Shown here in pieces: positions 7,741-16,366 of a stretch of 34,050 nt of DNA; the stretch's first letter is position 1, and the number at the start of each line of letters is the position of its first letter. The stretch is from an uncultured Oscillospiraceae bacterium (GTDB lineage: Bacteria; Bacillota_A; Clostridia; Oscillospirales; Oscillospiraceae). The stretch lies in the NCBI GenBank assembly GCA_934635515.1, contig CAKTZK010000006.1, positions 1-34,050 of the forward strand, in the 5' to 3' direction. The position numbers and the translations under genes were made by a program. The notes beneath the pieces were generated by a model. That model was not told where the DNA came from. It was given only the letters and a program-made list of their open reading frames with translations, and made no database searches.

Positions 7741-9332
7741 AGATCCTGGTAAAAAAGCAGCTGGGGGAGATATTCCGCAGCTACACCTACGACGCCAAGA
7801 AAAACCGCGCCCGCCCCAAGGATGCTACCATCGGCTTTATTATCATGTTCGTCCTCCTTATGGTGGTGGTGCTGGGCGGCCTGTTCACCTTCGTGTCCCT
7901 GTCCATGTGCGGGCCGCTGGTGGACGCGGGCCTTAACTGGCTCTATTTCACTTTGATGACCATGATGGCGGCCTTTTTAGGCATCTTCGGCAGTGTATTC
8001 AATACCTTCTCCACCCTGTATATGGCGAAAGACAATGACCTGCTGCTCTCCATGCCCATTCCGGTGCGCACCATTATGGCCGCCCGGCTGGTAAGCGTCT
8101 ACCTTATGGGCCTTATGTATTCCGGCGTGGTGCTGATCCCGGCCATCATCGTGTACTGGGTGGTGGCGGGCATTACAGCCTCTGCGGTGCTGGGGTGCCT
8201 TGTGCAGCTCATTCTTATGTCCGTCTTCGTGCTGACCCTCTCCTGCGTGCTGGGCTGGGTGGTAGCGAAGATCAGCCAAAAGCTGAAAAACAAGAGCTTC
8301 ATCACCGTGCTGGTGTCCCTGGTGTTCATCGGCGCGTACTACTTCTTCTATGCCAAGGCCGGGGATCTGCTCCAGGAGCTGATCGCCAACGCCGCCCTCT
8401 ATGGCGACACCATCCGCAGCGGGGCCTACCCCCTGTACCTGGTGGGCCGGGTGGCTGTGGGCGACGCCGGAGCCATAGCCATAGTGGCGGCGGCGACGGT
8501 GGGCTTGTTTGCCCTGGTGTGGTATCTTATGGCCCGGAGCTTTCTGCGCCTGGCCACCTCCACCGGTGCCGTGGCCAAGGTGAAGTATCAGGAGAAGGCC
8601 ACCCGTCTGCGCAGCCCCGACCGGGCCCTCCTGGGCCGGGAGCTGAGCCGCTTCACCGCCAGCGCCAACTACATGCTCAACTGCGGCATGGGAATTCTTG
8701 GCATGGTGGTGGCCTCTGTGGCCCTACTGTGGAAGGGCCGGGAGCTCATGATGGTCCTGCCCCTGCTCTTCATGGACAATCCGGAGACGGTACCGGTCCT
8801 GCTGTGCGCCGCTTTTTGTGCCATCATCAGCATGAATGACATGGCTGCCCCCTCCGTATCTCTGGAGGGCAAGAGCCTGTGGCTGGCCCAGTCCCTGCCC
8901 GTGACGGCCTGGCAGGTTCTCCGCGCCAAGCTCCGGATGCACCTGCTGCTCACGGCGGTGCCCGCGGCGGTGCTGGGGGTGTGCCTGGTGGTCGTGTGCG
9001 ATTTCCCGGCGGCGCAAATGGCGGCGGTGCTGGCCCTGGCGGCGGTGTTCCTTGTGTTCTACGCCCTGATGAACCTGTTTTTGGGGCTGAAAATGCCCAA
9101 TCTCCACTGGACCAGCGAAATTACCCCCGTCAAGCAGGGCGGTGCCGTGGCCCTGGCTCTGCTGGGCGGGTTTGTGTACGCGGCATTGCTGGCGGGCCTG
9201 TATTTCCTGCTGGGCTGGCGTATCGGCTTCGTGGCCTATATGGGGGCCTTCCTGATTGTGACTCTGGCGGCCACGGTGCTGCTTTCTATTTGGATGAAGA
9301 AAAAGGGCTGCGCCATTTTTGCGGCCCTGTGA
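7734..9332 (+). CDS. Large ABC-exporter membrane subunit (exporter pair 1)
   Basis: A 532-residue integral membrane protein with about twelve hydrophobic segments in two blocks, separated by a charged region around residues 280-305 (YQEKATRLRSPDRALLGREL). The N-terminus, MLKILVKKQLGEIFRSYTYD, starts with a cytosolic amphipathic stretch as in ABC-2 exporters of Firmicutes. It lies between two ATPase genes and overlaps the upstream one by 7 nt, so it is the permease for that ATPase. I recognise the general type (putative ABC exporter subunit) but not a named family member, and the substrate cannot be stated. Confidence 0.8.
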   Translation: MLKILVKKQLGEIFRSYTYDAKKNRARPKDATIGFIIMFVLLMVVVLGGLFTFVSLSMCGPLVDAGLNWLYFTLMTMMAAFLGIFGSVFNTFSTLYMAKDNDLLLSMPIPVRTIMAARLVSVYLMGLMYSGVVLIPAIIVYWVVAGITASAVLGCLVQLILMSVFVLTLSCVLGWVVAKISQKLKNKSFITVLVSLVFIGAYYFFYAKAGDLLQELIANAALYGDTIRSGAYPLYLVGRVAVGDAGAIAIVAAATVGLFALVWYLMARSFLRLATSTGAVAKVKYQEKATRLRSPDRALLGRELSRFTASANYMLNCGMGILGMVVASVALLWKGRELMMVLPLLFMDNPETVPVLLCAAFCAIISMNDMAAPSVSLEGKSLWLAQSLPVTAWQVLRAKLRMHLLLTAVPAAVLGVCLVVVCDFPAAQMAAVLALAAVFLVFYALMNLFLGLKMPNLHWTSEITPVKQGGAVALALLGGFVYAALLAGLYFLLGWRIGFVAYMGAFLIVTLAATVLLSIWMKKKGCAIFAAL

Positions 9333-9342
9333 GGGTGTGACC

Positions 9343-10257
9343 ATGGAAAACATCATGGAGATCCGCCGCCTCTGCAAGAATTACGGCGAGGTTAAGGCGG
9401 TGCAGGATCTGAATTTCTGTGTGAAGAAGGGGGAGCTGTTCGCCTTTTTGGGCGTGAACGGAGCGGGCAAGTCCACTACCATCAATATTCTCTGCGGCGA
9501 GCTTTCCAAGGACGGCGGCAGCGTGACCATCTGCGGCGCGGACCTGGACAGGGAGCCGGACAGGATCAAGCGCTCCCTGGGGGTGGTGTTTCAGAATTCC
9601 GTGCTGGATAAGGATCTCTCCGTCCGGGACAATCTCCGCAGCCGCGCCGCTCTCTACGGCATCCGCGGCCGGGCATTTGAGCAGCGCCTTTCTGAGCTTT
9701 CCGGGCTTTTGGAGTTTGGCGATCTGCTGAGGCGCCCTTTGGGCAAGCTCTCCGGCGGCCAGCGCCGCCGCATCGACATCGCCCGGGCCCTGCTCCACGA
9801 GCCGGAGATACTCATTTTAGATGAGCCCACCACGGGCCTGGATCCCCAGACCCGGGCCACCTTGTGGCAGGTCATCGGCCAGCTGCGCCGGGAAAAGGGC
9901 ATGACCGTCTTCCTCACCACCCACTACATGGAGGAGGCGGCGGACGCGGACTATGTGGTCATCATCGATCACGGCCAAATTTCCGCCGAGGGCACGCCTC
10001 TGACCCTGAAAAACACCTACACCGGCGACTTCATCACCCTTTACGGCGTCACCGAGGACCAGGTGAAGACCCTGGGCGCGGACTACGAGCCCATCCGGGA
10101 TGCCTACCGGGTCTTCGTGCCGGACACGGCGGCGGCCACGGACTTGATTTTGAAATACCCGGAAATATTCCGGGACTACGAGATCACCAAGGGCAAGATG
10201 GACGATGTGTTCCTGGCCGTCACGGGCAAAAAACTGGTGGGAGGTGAGGGGAAATGA
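9343..10257 (+). CDS. ABC transporter ATP-binding protein (exporter pair 2)
   Basis: A 304-residue ABC ATPase of the DrrA-like multidrug/ABC-2 type. Walker A is GVNGAGKSTT, the Q-loop is VVFQNS, the signature is LSGGQRRRIDIA, Walker B is ILILDEPTTGLD and the switch is LTTHYMEEA. The C-terminal 70 or so residues after HGQISAEGTP form the extra domain usual in this type. GAGGGTG near 9331 precedes the ATG at 9343; a second in-frame ATG at 9355 is possible. The 4-nt ATGA overlap with the next gene couples it to its permease. Confidence 0.92.
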   Translation: MENIMEIRRLCKNYGEVKAVQDLNFCVKKGELFAFLGVNGAGKSTTINILCGELSKDGGSVTICGADLDREPDRIKRSLGVVFQNSVLDKDLSVRDNLRSRAALYGIRGRAFEQRLSELSGLLEFGDLLRRPLGKLSGGQRRRIDIARALLHEPEILILDEPTTGLDPQTRATLWQVIGQLRREKGMTVFLTTHYMEEAADADYVVIIDHGQISAEGTPLTLKNTYTGDFITLYGVTEDQVKTLGADYEPIRDAYRVFVPDTAAATDLILKYPEIFRDYEITKGKMDDVFLAVTGKKLVGGEGK

Positions 10258-11159
10258 CGGGTCTCGGCGCGCTGATCCGGCGCAATACCAAGCTCTATTT
10301 CAAGGATAAGGGGATGTTCTTTTCCTCCCTCATCACGCCGGTGATTTTGCTGGTGCTCTACGCCACATTTCTGAAAAAAGTCTTCGACGATTCCTTCCGC
10401 ACTGCCTTGACGGAGGCCGGGGCCGCCGTAGCCGACAGCGTGATAAACGGCGTGGTGGGCGGCCAGCTGGTGTCATCCCTGCTGGCGGTAAGCTGCGTTA
10501 CCGTAGCCTTCTGCTCCAACCTCCTGATGATCAAGGACAAGACCAGCGGCGCCCGGCATGACCTGACCATCACTCCTGTGCGCCCGGCCACCATGGCCCT
10601 GGGCTACTACCTGGCCAGCCTCCTCTCCACCCTCATCATCAGCTTCACCGCTGCGGCGGTGTGCCTGGGCTACCTGGGGATTGTGGGCTGGTACATGACG
10701 GCGGGGGATGTGGCGCTGCTGCTTTTGGATGTGTTCCTGCTGACCATGTTCGGCACGGCCCTGTCCTCCTGCATCAACTTCTGGCTCTCCACCGACGGCC
10801 AGGCCTCGGCGGTGGGCACCATCGTCAGCGCCGGGTACGGCTTTATCTGCGGGGCCTACATGCCCATCTCCAACTTCGGCCCGGGCCTGCAAAAGGCCCT
10901 GTCCTTCCTGCCCGGCACCTACGGCACCAGCCTCCTGCGCAACCACGCCATGTCCGGCAGCTTTGCCCAGATGGAGAAGCTGGGCTTTCCGCCCCAGGTG
11001 GTGGAGGCCATCCGGGAGAGCGTGGACTGCAGGCTCTATTTCTCGGGCCACGCCGTCTCTCTGGGGCAGATGTACCTGGTCCTCTGCGGCAGTATCCTGG
11101 TGCTGGTGGCGGCCTATATACTTATGAACCGCCTGTCCGGACGCAGGCCGGGAAAATAA
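10254..11159 (+). CDS. ABC-2 type permease (exporter pair 2)
   Basis: A 301-residue membrane protein of the ABC2_membrane family: a short cytosolic N-terminus (RRNTKLYFKDKGMFFSSLI), a large external loop after the first membrane segment, then five further segments. The stretch ISNFGPGLQKALSFLPGTYG and the ABC-2 type loop SARHDLTITPVRP (written here as GARHDLTITPVRP in the protein) match this family. It overlaps its ATPase gene by 4 nt and ends the four-gene operon just before a terminator. Such pairs export drugs, lipids or peptides; the substrate here is unknown. Confidence 0.9.
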   Translation: MTGLGALIRRNTKLYFKDKGMFFSSLITPVILLVLYATFLKKVFDDSFRTALTEAGAAVADSVINGVVGGQLVSSLLAVSCVTVAFCSNLLMIKDKTSGARHDLTITPVRPATMALGYYLASLLSTLIISFTAAAVCLGYLGIVGWYMTAGDVALLLLDVFLLTMFGTALSSCINFWLSTDGQASAVGTIVSAGYGFICGAYMPISNFGPGLQKALSFLPGTYGTSLLRNHAMSGSFAQMEKLGFPPQVVEAIRESVDCRLYFSGHAVSLGQMYLVLCGSILVLVAAYILMNRLSGRRPGK

Positions 11160-11176
11160 ATACCCATAAAAATCAG

Positions 11177-11214
11177 AAAAGGGAGAAGCCGATGCGGGGC
11201 CTCTCCCTTTTTTT
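11177..11214 (+). terminator. Terminator of the ABC exporter operon
   Basis: AAAAGGGAGA (11177-11186) pairs with TCTCCCTTTT (11202-11211); the stem extends inward through AGCC/GGGC with a mismatch, and T continues to 11214. Confidence 0.85.
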
Positions 11215-11666
11215 GTCAAGGGGAAAAATGAGAGAAAAAGCGGCCTTGCCAGTTCTTGGAAGAAAAAAGAATTATGTAAATTCAAATTATGCACAAAATG
11301 AAAGCATGCCCGGCGGACGAAAGAGAGAGAAGATAAAAAATTTGTTGAAATAAAAGGATTTCACAATGTGGAAAACTATGTGGATAATGTGGATAACAAA
11401 TGGTAGAATTTGAAATGCGGTAACGTTATGTTAATCTGTCGAAGGGAATCGAACACCCATTTGACGGCCGAAAACAGAGGGAAACCGGGGCTTTTTCTCT
11501 TGTGATTTTGACGAAAGCTGCCGAAAAAGGCGGAGAAAACCGGGCAGACATGGAAAATGCATCAAAAGAGGAGCCGGGGAATACAGACTGTATTTCCTGG
11601 CCGGGAGATCTGCGCTGCCGCCGGGAACGGCGGACAGGAATAGAAGCGGAAGACGGGCTTTTTCTC
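11215..11666. other. Long non-coding stretch before smpB
   Basis: About 450 bp without a convincing gene. The open frames here lack a ribosome binding site and family features. It is visibly more AT-rich than the flanking genes at 11260-11430. It contains the DnaA-box-like cluster at 11367-11396 and one copy of a 15-bp direct repeat, GGGCTTTTTCTCTTG, at 11488-11502; the second copy, 11655-11669, runs into the smpB promoter. I see nothing else I can name. Confidence 0.7.
11367..11396 (-). promoter_or_regulatory. Cluster of three DnaA-box-like sites
   Basis: On the minus strand there are two perfect TTATCCACA boxes (11387-11379 and 11396-11388), directly abutting, and a third near-match TTTTCCACA (11375-11367), 3 bp from the next. 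All three face the same way in an AT-rich intergenic region. TTATCCACA is the DnaA consensus in most bacteria. No dnaA or dnaN is in the window, so whether this is part of an origin or a chromosomal DnaA-binding cluster is open. Confidence 0.7.
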
Positions 11667-11695
11667 TTGCAATGGGGAGAAAAATGTGCTAAACT
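11667..11695 (+). promoter_or_regulatory. Promoter of smpB
   Basis: TTGCAA (11667-11672), 17-bp spacer, TAAACT (11690-11695), 28 bp before the start codon. Confidence 0.7.
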
Positions 11696-11722
11696 ATTTT
11701 ATCCGGCGAAAGGAGGTTCCCC

Positions 11723-12187
11723 ATGGAAAAGAAGGGCATAAAGATCGCGGCCCAGAATCGCAAGGCGTTCCATGACTATTTCGTGGAGGATCGATACGAG
11801 GCCGGGGTGGAGCTGTTCGGCACGGAGGTCAAGAGCATCCGGGCCGGGACGCTGAATCTGAAGGACTCCTACTGCCAGGCTAAGGATGGGGAGGTATTCG
11901 CCTACGGGGTGCATATTTCCCCCTATGACAAGGGCAATATTTTCAACAAGGACCCGGACCGGCCCAAGCGGCTGCTGCTGCACAAGCGGGAGATCCGCAA
12001 GCTGCACGACCTGCAAAAGCAGCAGGGCTATGCGCTGATCCCTCTGTCTGTTTATTTTAAGGACAGCCGGGTGAAAATTGAGCTGGGCCTGTGCAAGGGC
12101 AAAAAAACCTACGACAAGCGCGAGAGCGTGGCCAAGCGGGATGCCAAGCGCGAGATGGAGCGGGCCATGCGCGAGAAAAACAGATAA
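11723..12187 (+). CDS. smpB: SsrA-binding protein SmpB
   Basis: A 154-residue protein that carries tmRNA to stalled ribosomes and mimics part of a tRNA in the A site. It shows the family segments AAQNRKAFHDYFVEDRYEAG, VELFGTEVKSIRAGTLNLKD, NIFNKDPDRPKRLLLHKREI and a basic C-terminal tail (KRDAKREMERAMREKNR) that enters the mRNA channel. A strong AAAGGAGG site precedes the ATG. Its partner RNA ssrA is 0.7 kb downstream, with a cyclophilin gene between. Confidence 0.97.
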   Translation: MEKKGIKIAAQNRKAFHDYFVEDRYEAGVELFGTEVKSIRAGTLNLKDSYCQAKDGEVFAYGVHISPYDKGNIFNKDPDRPKRLLLHKREIRKLHDLQKQQGYALIPLSVYFKDSRVKIELGLCKGKKTYDKRESVAKRDAKREMERAMREKNR

Positions 12188-12199
12188 AGGAGACAGAAC

Positions 12200-12742
12200 A
12201 TGGAAAACAATCCCATTGTGACCATTACCATGGAAGACGGCGGCAGGATCGTGGCGGAGCTGTACCCCGAGGTGGCCCCCCAGAGCGTGTATAACTTTAT
12301 TTCCCTCATTAAAAAGGGATTTTATAACGGGCTCATTTTCCACCGCTGCATTTACGGATTCATGATTCAGGGCGGGTGCCCCGATGGCACCGGCATGGGC
12401 GGCCCCGGCTACTGCATCAAGGGCGAGTTTAAGTCCAACGGATTTAACAACGACCTGCGCCACAGCCGGGGCGTTTTGAGCATGGCCCGGGCCCAGGACC
12501 CGAACTCCGCCGGGAGCCAGTTCTTCATCATGCACAAGGACAGCCCCCATCTGGACGGGGAATACGCCGCCTTCGGCATGGTCATTGAGGGCATGGAGGT
12601 GGTGGATGCCATCGCTTCGGCGCCCCGGAACATGATGACCAATAAGCCCAAGAAGCCCCAGGTGATGGCCTCCGTCACCGTGGACACCAAGGGCGTGGAC
12701 TACCCGGAGCCGGAGAAGCTGCCGGATCCCTACGGGCGGTAA
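12200..12742 (+). CDS. Cyclophilin-type peptidyl-prolyl cis-trans isomerase
   Basis: A 180-residue cytosolic cyclophilin with no signal peptide. It catalyses cis-trans isomerisation of X-Pro bonds in protein folding. The catalytic-site motifs are visible: FHRCIYGFMIQGG (with the active-site arginine and phenylalanine), GVLSMARAQDPNSAGSQFFI, and HLDGEYAAFGMVIEGMEVVD. AAAGGAG lies before the ATG and the gene is 12 bp after smpB, so it is probably cotranscribed with it. Confidence 0.95.
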   Translation: MENNPIVTITMEDGGRIVAELYPEVAPQSVYNFISLIKKGFYNGLIFHRCIYGFMIQGGCPDGTGMGGPGYCIKGEFKSNGFNNDLRHSRGVLSMARAQDPNSAGSQFFIMHKDSPHLDGEYAAFGMVIEGMEVVDAIASAPRNMMTNKPKKPQVMASVTVDTKGVDYPEPEKLPDPYGR

Positions 12743-12756
12743 AAAACCGTATTCTG

Positions 12757-12788
12757 CCTGCGTGCCGGTAGATTTTCCGGCACGCAGG
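12757..12788. terminator. Perfect 12-bp stem after the cyclophilin gene
   Basis: CCTGCGTGCCGG (12757-12768) and CCGGCACGCAGG (12777-12788) with an 8-nt loop. There is no T run after it on the + strand, so it is a weak terminator at best, or an RNA 3'-end stabiliser. Confidence 0.5.
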
Positions 12789-12814
12789 AGAAAATATAGC
12801 TTTGTAAGACAAAA

Positions 12815-12887
12815 AGCCTCGCAGAGTTTGTCGCCGACGGGCGGCAGACCCCAACCCCATTCTCGGAAAAACCTTTGGTTTTTCGAG
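12815..12887. repeat. Partial copy of the palindromic repeat, upstream of ssrA
   Basis: AGCCTCGCAGAGTTTG (12815-12830) is identical to 18282-18297, and both are followed by a GC-rich stem ending in GCGGCA. Further along, 12862-12887 is a hairpin CTCGGAAAAACC / GGTTTTTCGAG that resembles the one at 18433-18462. The two loci therefore share two modules in the same order. The hairpin ends 11 bp before the tmRNA 5' end. Confidence 0.7.
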
Positions 12888-12898
12888 AGCAGATATTT

Positions 12899-13245
12899 GG
12901 GGGCGTACCGGTTTCGACGGGGGTGTGGAGGCAGGATAAGCGGGCGGTGGCGCCTGGCCACCATAAAACGGGCAATTAAAAATGAACTGACAACACTAAT
13001 ACTGTTGCCGTCGCAGCTTAAGCTGTGACCGTCTGAACCGGAGAGGCCACAGGCCGGGGAAGGCGTCGTTTATGTGGCGTCCGTGCGGCGGGTAAGAGTT
13101 GCCCCGCCCACGCATCATGACTCTACTGAATCGCGCAGTCTGTTGTGTGCCTGCGCGAGGAGGGAATGTTGAAACATAACTGCGCCCGGAGAAGGTCCTG
13201 TTAAAGCGCTTTCGGACAGGGGTTCGACTCCCCTCGCCTCCACCA
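12899..13245 (+). ncRNA. ssrA: tmRNA (transfer-messenger RNA)
   Basis: A 347-nt tmRNA, which with SmpB frees stalled ribosomes and tags the unfinished protein for proteolysis. The 5' end GGGGGCG (12899-12905) pairs with CGCCTCC (13235-13241) to form the acceptor stem, followed by A and an encoded CCA (13243-13245). The conserved GTACCGGTTTCGACGGGGG is near the 5' end and the T-arm GGTTCGACTCCCC near the 3' end. The tag frame ends at TAA (13019-13021) and reads ...TDNTNTVAVAA; the exact resume codon (about 12986) is inferred. An in-frame TGA at 12983-12985 must lie before the resume codon. Confidence 0.96.
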
Positions 13246-13246
13246 A

Positions 13247-13276
13247 AAAATCCCGCACGGCTGTGTGGGATTTTCC
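13247..13276 (+). terminator. Probable terminator of ssrA
   Basis: AAAATCCCGCAC (13247-13258) pairs with GTGTGGGATTTT (13263-13274) with one G-U pair and a 4-nt loop, starting 2 nt after the CCA end. The U tract is short. Confidence 0.75.
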
Positions 13277-13336
13277 TTTATATGCTCTGCGCCCGGACGG
13301 CAGGCCAGGCAATTCACACCACAAGGAGGTAAATCT

Positions 13337-15166
13337 ATGAAAGAGGTCAAGTCACCGAAAAAACCGCTGATCTACTACTACGGCATCGTGCTGCTGGCCA
13401 TTCTGCTGTTCAACATGGTGGTGGCGCCGCTGCTGTCGGCCAACCGCGTGAAGGAGGTGGACTACGGCACCTTCATGAAAATGATCGAGGAGAAGAACGT
13501 TGACAGCGTGGAGGTGGACGACTCGGAGATCGTGTTCACGGACAAGGGGGAGCAGCAGATCTACAAGACCGGGAAGATGGACGACCCCACGCTGACACAG
13601 CGGCTCTATGACGCCGGGGCCACCTTTACCCGGAATATCACCGGCGAGACGTCGCCGCTGCTGAGCTTTTTCCTCAGCGTGATCCTGCCCATTGCCATTT
13701 TCGCGGCTCTGGGGCAGTACATGGCGAAGAAGATGATGTCCCAGGCCGGCGGGTCCAACGCTATGTCCTTCGGCATGGGCAAGAGCAATGCCAAGGTCTA
13801 TGTACCCTCCTCCGACGGCATCCGCTTTGCCGACGTGGCCGGCGAGGACGAGGCTAAGGAGAATCTGACGGAGATCGTGGACTATCTGCACAACCCCGCA
13901 AAGTATTCCGACGTGGGCGCCTCCATGCCCAAGGGCGTGCTGCTGGTGGGCCCTCCGGGCACCGGCAAGACCATGCTGGCCAAGGCGGTGGCCGGAGAGG
14001 CCGGGGTACCGTTTTTTTCCATGTCCGGCTCGGAATTTGTGGAGATGTTTGTGGGCATGGGTGCCTCCAAGGTCCGGGACCTGTTCAAGCAGGCTAAGGA
14101 GAAGGCGCCGTGCATCGTGTTCATTGACGAGATCGACGCCATCGGCAAAAAGCGTGACGGCCAGATCGGCGGCAACGACGAGCGGGAGCAGACTCTAAAC
14201 CAGCTGCTCACCGAGATGGACGGCTTCGAGGGCAACAACGGCGTTATCATTCTGGCGGCCACCAACCGCCCGGAGTCTCTGGACCCGGCTCTGACCCGTC
14301 CCGGCCGTTTTGACCGGCGGGTACCGGTGGAGCTGCCGGACCTGGCCGGCCGTGAGGCGATCCTGAAGGTGCACGCCAAGAAGATCAAGGCGGCGGAGGA
14401 TGTGGACTTCCACACCATCGCCCGGATGGCGGCGGGTACCTCCGGCGCGGAGCTGGCCAATATCATTAACGAGGCCGCCCTGCGGGCGGTGCGCAGCGGG
14501 CGCACCGTGGTGCAGCAGGCGGACCTGGAGGAGAGCATTGAGGTGGTCATCGCCGGCTACCAGAAGAAGAACGCCATCATGACCGACGGGGAGAAGAAGG
14601 TGGTGGCCTATCATGAGATCGGCCACGCCCTGGTGGCGGCGCTGCAGACGGCCTCCGCCCCAGTGCAGAAGATCACCATTATCCCCCGCACCTCCGGCGC
14701 TCTGGGCTACACCATGCAGGTGGAGCAGAACGACAAGGTACTTATGACCAAGGAGGAACTGGAGAACAAGATCGCCACCCTTACCGGCGGCCGGGCGGCG
14801 GAGGAGCTGGTATTCGGACAGATCACCACCGGCGCCTCCAACGACATTGAGCAGGCCACCAAGCTGGCCCGGGCCATGGTCACCCGGTACGGCATGACGG
14901 AGGAGTTTGACATGGTGGCCATGGAAACGGTGACCAACCAGTACCTGGGCGGCGACACCTCCCTGGCCTGCTCGGCGGACACCCAAAAGGAGATCGACAA
15001 AAAAGTGGTGGAGACCGTGAAGGCCCAGCACGAGAAGGCCCGCCGCCTGCTGGCGGAGAACAGGGGAAAGCTGGACGAGCTGGCCCGGTACTTATATGAA
15101 AAGGAGACCATTACAGGGACTGAGTTTATGGAGATCCTGCGCGGGAAGGAGGGGGATGCGCAATGA
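13337..15166 (+). CDS. ftsH: ATP-dependent zinc metalloprotease FtsH
   Basis: A 609-residue membrane-bound AAA+ protease that degrades damaged membrane proteins and some regulators. Two membrane segments lie near residues 11-33 and 100-125. The AAA domain has Walker A GPPGTGKT (205-212), Walker B IVFIDEID (D264, E265) and the second-region-of-homology sequence TRPGRFDRR. The protease zinc site is HEIGH (H426, E427, H430). AAGGAGG precedes the ATG at 13337; an earlier in-frame ATG at 13265 lies inside the tmRNA terminator and is rejected. It overlaps the next gene by 4 nt. Confidence 0.97.
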   Translation: MKEVKSPKKPLIYYYGIVLLAILLFNMVVAPLLSANRVKEVDYGTFMKMIEEKNVDSVEVDDSEIVFTDKGEQQIYKTGKMDDPTLTQRLYDAGATFTRNITGETSPLLSFFLSVILPIAIFAALGQYMAKKMMSQAGGSNAMSFGMGKSNAKVYVPSSDGIRFADVAGEDEAKENLTEIVDYLHNPAKYSDVGASMPKGVLLVGPPGTGKTMLAKAVAGEAGVPFFSMSGSEFVEMFVGMGASKVRDLFKQAKEKAPCIVFIDEIDAIGKKRDGQIGGNDEREQTLNQLLTEMDGFEGNNGVIILAATNRPESLDPALTRPGRFDRRVPVELPDLAGREAILKVHAKKIKAAEDVDFHTIARMAAGTSGAELANIINEAALRAVRSGRTVVQQADLEESIEVVIAGYQKKNAIMTDGEKKVVAYHEIGHALVAALQTASAPVQKITIIPRTSGALGYTMQVEQNDKVLMTKEELENKIATLTGGRAAEELVFGQITTGASNDIEQATKLARAMVTRYGMTEEFDMVAMETVTNQYLGGDTSLACSADTQKEIDKKVVETVKAQHEKARRLLAENRGKLDELARYLYEKETITGTEFMEILRGKEGDAQ

Positions 15167-15714
15167 AAAGAGAAGGCGGCTTCGGCTGGAGCGAGCTGAT
15201 CGCGGGCGTTTTGCTGATCCTGTTGGGCGTGTTCACCTTTGCCCGGCCGGAGAGCATGCTCACCGGCGCGGTGGTGATCTACGGCATTATCGCCATTGCC
15301 CTGGGCATTGAGGATATTGTGGTGTATGTGCGCCTGTCCCGGTTTACCGGGTTTGGGCCTATGCTGTCCCTGGTGGCGGGGATACTGAGCGTCATGTGCG
15401 GCATTATGCTGCTGGCCAACCCCAATGTGGGCAAGTGGGCGCTGACCATTCTGCTGCCCATCTGGTTTATTGCCCACTGCATCGCCGGGCTGACCCGGGC
15501 CAACCTGATCCGGCTGATCGGCAATCCGTTTTACTATTATTTCTCCCTGTTTCTCAACATTCTGGGCCTGATCCTGGGCTTTATGATGCTCTTTAGTCCC
15601 ATGCTGTCGTTTTTGACCATTCGGGCCATCAGCTATCTGGTGGCGGCGTATCTGGTGCTGTTCGGCGTGGAGAGCGTTGTTGCGGCCTTTGCCCGGAAAA
15701 ATTCCAACTGGTAA
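15163..15714 (+). CDS. DUF308 / HdeD-like membrane protein
   Basis: A 183-residue membrane protein with about six hydrophobic helices in three repeated pairs, for example SELIAGVLLILLGVFTFARPE followed by GAVVIYGIIAIALGIEDIV (each shown only in part: WSELIAGVLLILLGVF and VVIYGIIAIALGIEDIV). The pattern of a glycine-rich helix, a short RPE/NPN turn, and a second helix is that of the DUF308 (HdeD) family. E. coli HdeD is linked to acid resistance, but no biochemical role is settled. It overlaps ftsH by 4 nt (ATGA) and is followed closely by a TetR gene, so it is part of one transcript with both. Confidence 0.82.
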   Translation: MKREGGFGWSELIAGVLLILLGVFTFARPESMLTGAVVIYGIIAIALGIEDIVVYVRLSRFTGFGPMLSLVAGILSVMCGIMLLANPNVGKWALTILLPIWFIAHCIAGLTRANLIRLIGNPFYYYFSLFLNILGLILGFMMLFSPMLSFLTIRAISYLVAAYLVLFGVESVVAAFARKNSNW

Positions 15715-15726
15715 AGGAGGTGCGGC

Positions 15727-16281
15727 ATGTCACAGGTCACAAAGCGCGCCCTGGAGCAGTCCCTTAAAAACCTGCTGCTGAAAAAGCCTCTTACCAAGAT
15801 CACCGTGGCGGATATTGCCGACGACTGCGGCATAAACCGCATGACCTTTTACTACCACTTCAAGGACATCTATGACCTGGTGGAGTGGTCGTGCCTGGAG
15901 GATGCCCGCCGGGCCCTGGACGAGAAAAAGACCTACGAGACCTGGCAGCAGGGTCTGCTGCAGATCTTTGAGGCGGTGCAGGACAACAAGCCCTTCATTC
16001 TGAATGTGTACCGCTGCGTGCACCGGGAGCAGGTGGAAAAGTACCTGCAGCCCCTGGTGGACCGGCTGCTGCTGGACGTGCTGGAGGAGGAAGCCAAGGG
16101 CATGACCGTCCGGGACGAGGACAAGCAGTTCATCGCTCAGATCTACGCCTATATTTTCATCGGCCTGATGCTGGACTGGATCAAGGACGACATGCGGGAG
16201 GACCCCCGGCAGATCGTGGACAGGCTTGCCAGGCTGGTCCGGGGCTCCATGGCGGCGGCCCTGGCCCGGTTTAAGGTCTGA
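15727..16281 (+). CDS. TetR-family transcriptional regulator
   Basis: A 184-residue protein with an N-terminal TetR helix-turn-helix (ITVADIADDCGINRMTFYYH, residues about 24-43) and a helical ligand-binding part. The sequence FYYHFKDIYDLVEW and the C-terminal layout resemble the DhaS-like TetR subgroup. A strong AAAGGAGG precedes the ATG, 12 bp after the DUF308 gene. The next gene, 146 bp downstream and with its own promoter, is an oleate hydratase; TetR proteins often sense fatty acids or other toxic lipids, so control of that gene is a reasonable guess and no more. Confidence 0.87.
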   Translation: MSQVTKRALEQSLKNLLLKKPLTKITVADIADDCGINRMTFYYHFKDIYDLVEWSCLEDARRALDEKKTYETWQQGLLQIFEAVQDNKPFILNVYRCVHREQVEKYLQPLVDRLLLDVLEEEAKGMTVRDEDKQFIAQIYAYIFIGLMLDWIKDDMREDPRQIVDRLARLVRGSMAAALARFKV

Positions 16282-16309
16282 TTTTATCATTTTCCCGGAT
16301 CTGATAAAA
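16282..16309. promoter_or_regulatory. TTTTATCA / TGATAAAA inverted repeat (possible TetR operator)
   Basis: Perfect 8-bp arms at 16282-16289 and 16302-16309, directly after the TetR stop codon. The word TTATCA appears again in the terminator at 16324-16356. TetR proteins bind AT-rich inverted repeats near their own or adjacent genes; this one is a candidate only, since it is about 60 bp upstream of the oleate hydratase -35 box. Confidence 0.35.
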
Positions 16310-16323
16310 ATTTTTACACATGG

Positions 16324-16360
16324 ATACCCCGTGATAAGACTTTTATCACGGGGTATTTTC
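16324..16360 (+). terminator. Terminator of the ftsH-DUF308-tetR operon
   Basis: Perfect 14-bp stem (16324-16337 with 16343-16356), 5-nt loop, then TTT. Confidence 0.88.
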
Positions 16361-16366
16361 TGATTA

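Noticed and set aside
7027..11159. A bacteriocin or antibiotic export and immunity system
   Set aside because: Two ABC exporters stand together, but no precursor peptide, modification enzyme or sensor kinase is next to them, so the cargo cannot be claimed.
11192..11353. A short basic frame after the ABC operon
   Set aside because: It begins inside the terminator hairpin and has no ribosome binding site.
11502..11741. A 79-codon frame in the gap before smpB
   Set aside because: It lacks a ribosome binding site, overlaps the smpB promoter and start, and shows no domain.
12762..13028. An 88-codon frame across the start of ssrA
   Set aside because: It overlaps the tmRNA gene, which explains the sequence fully.
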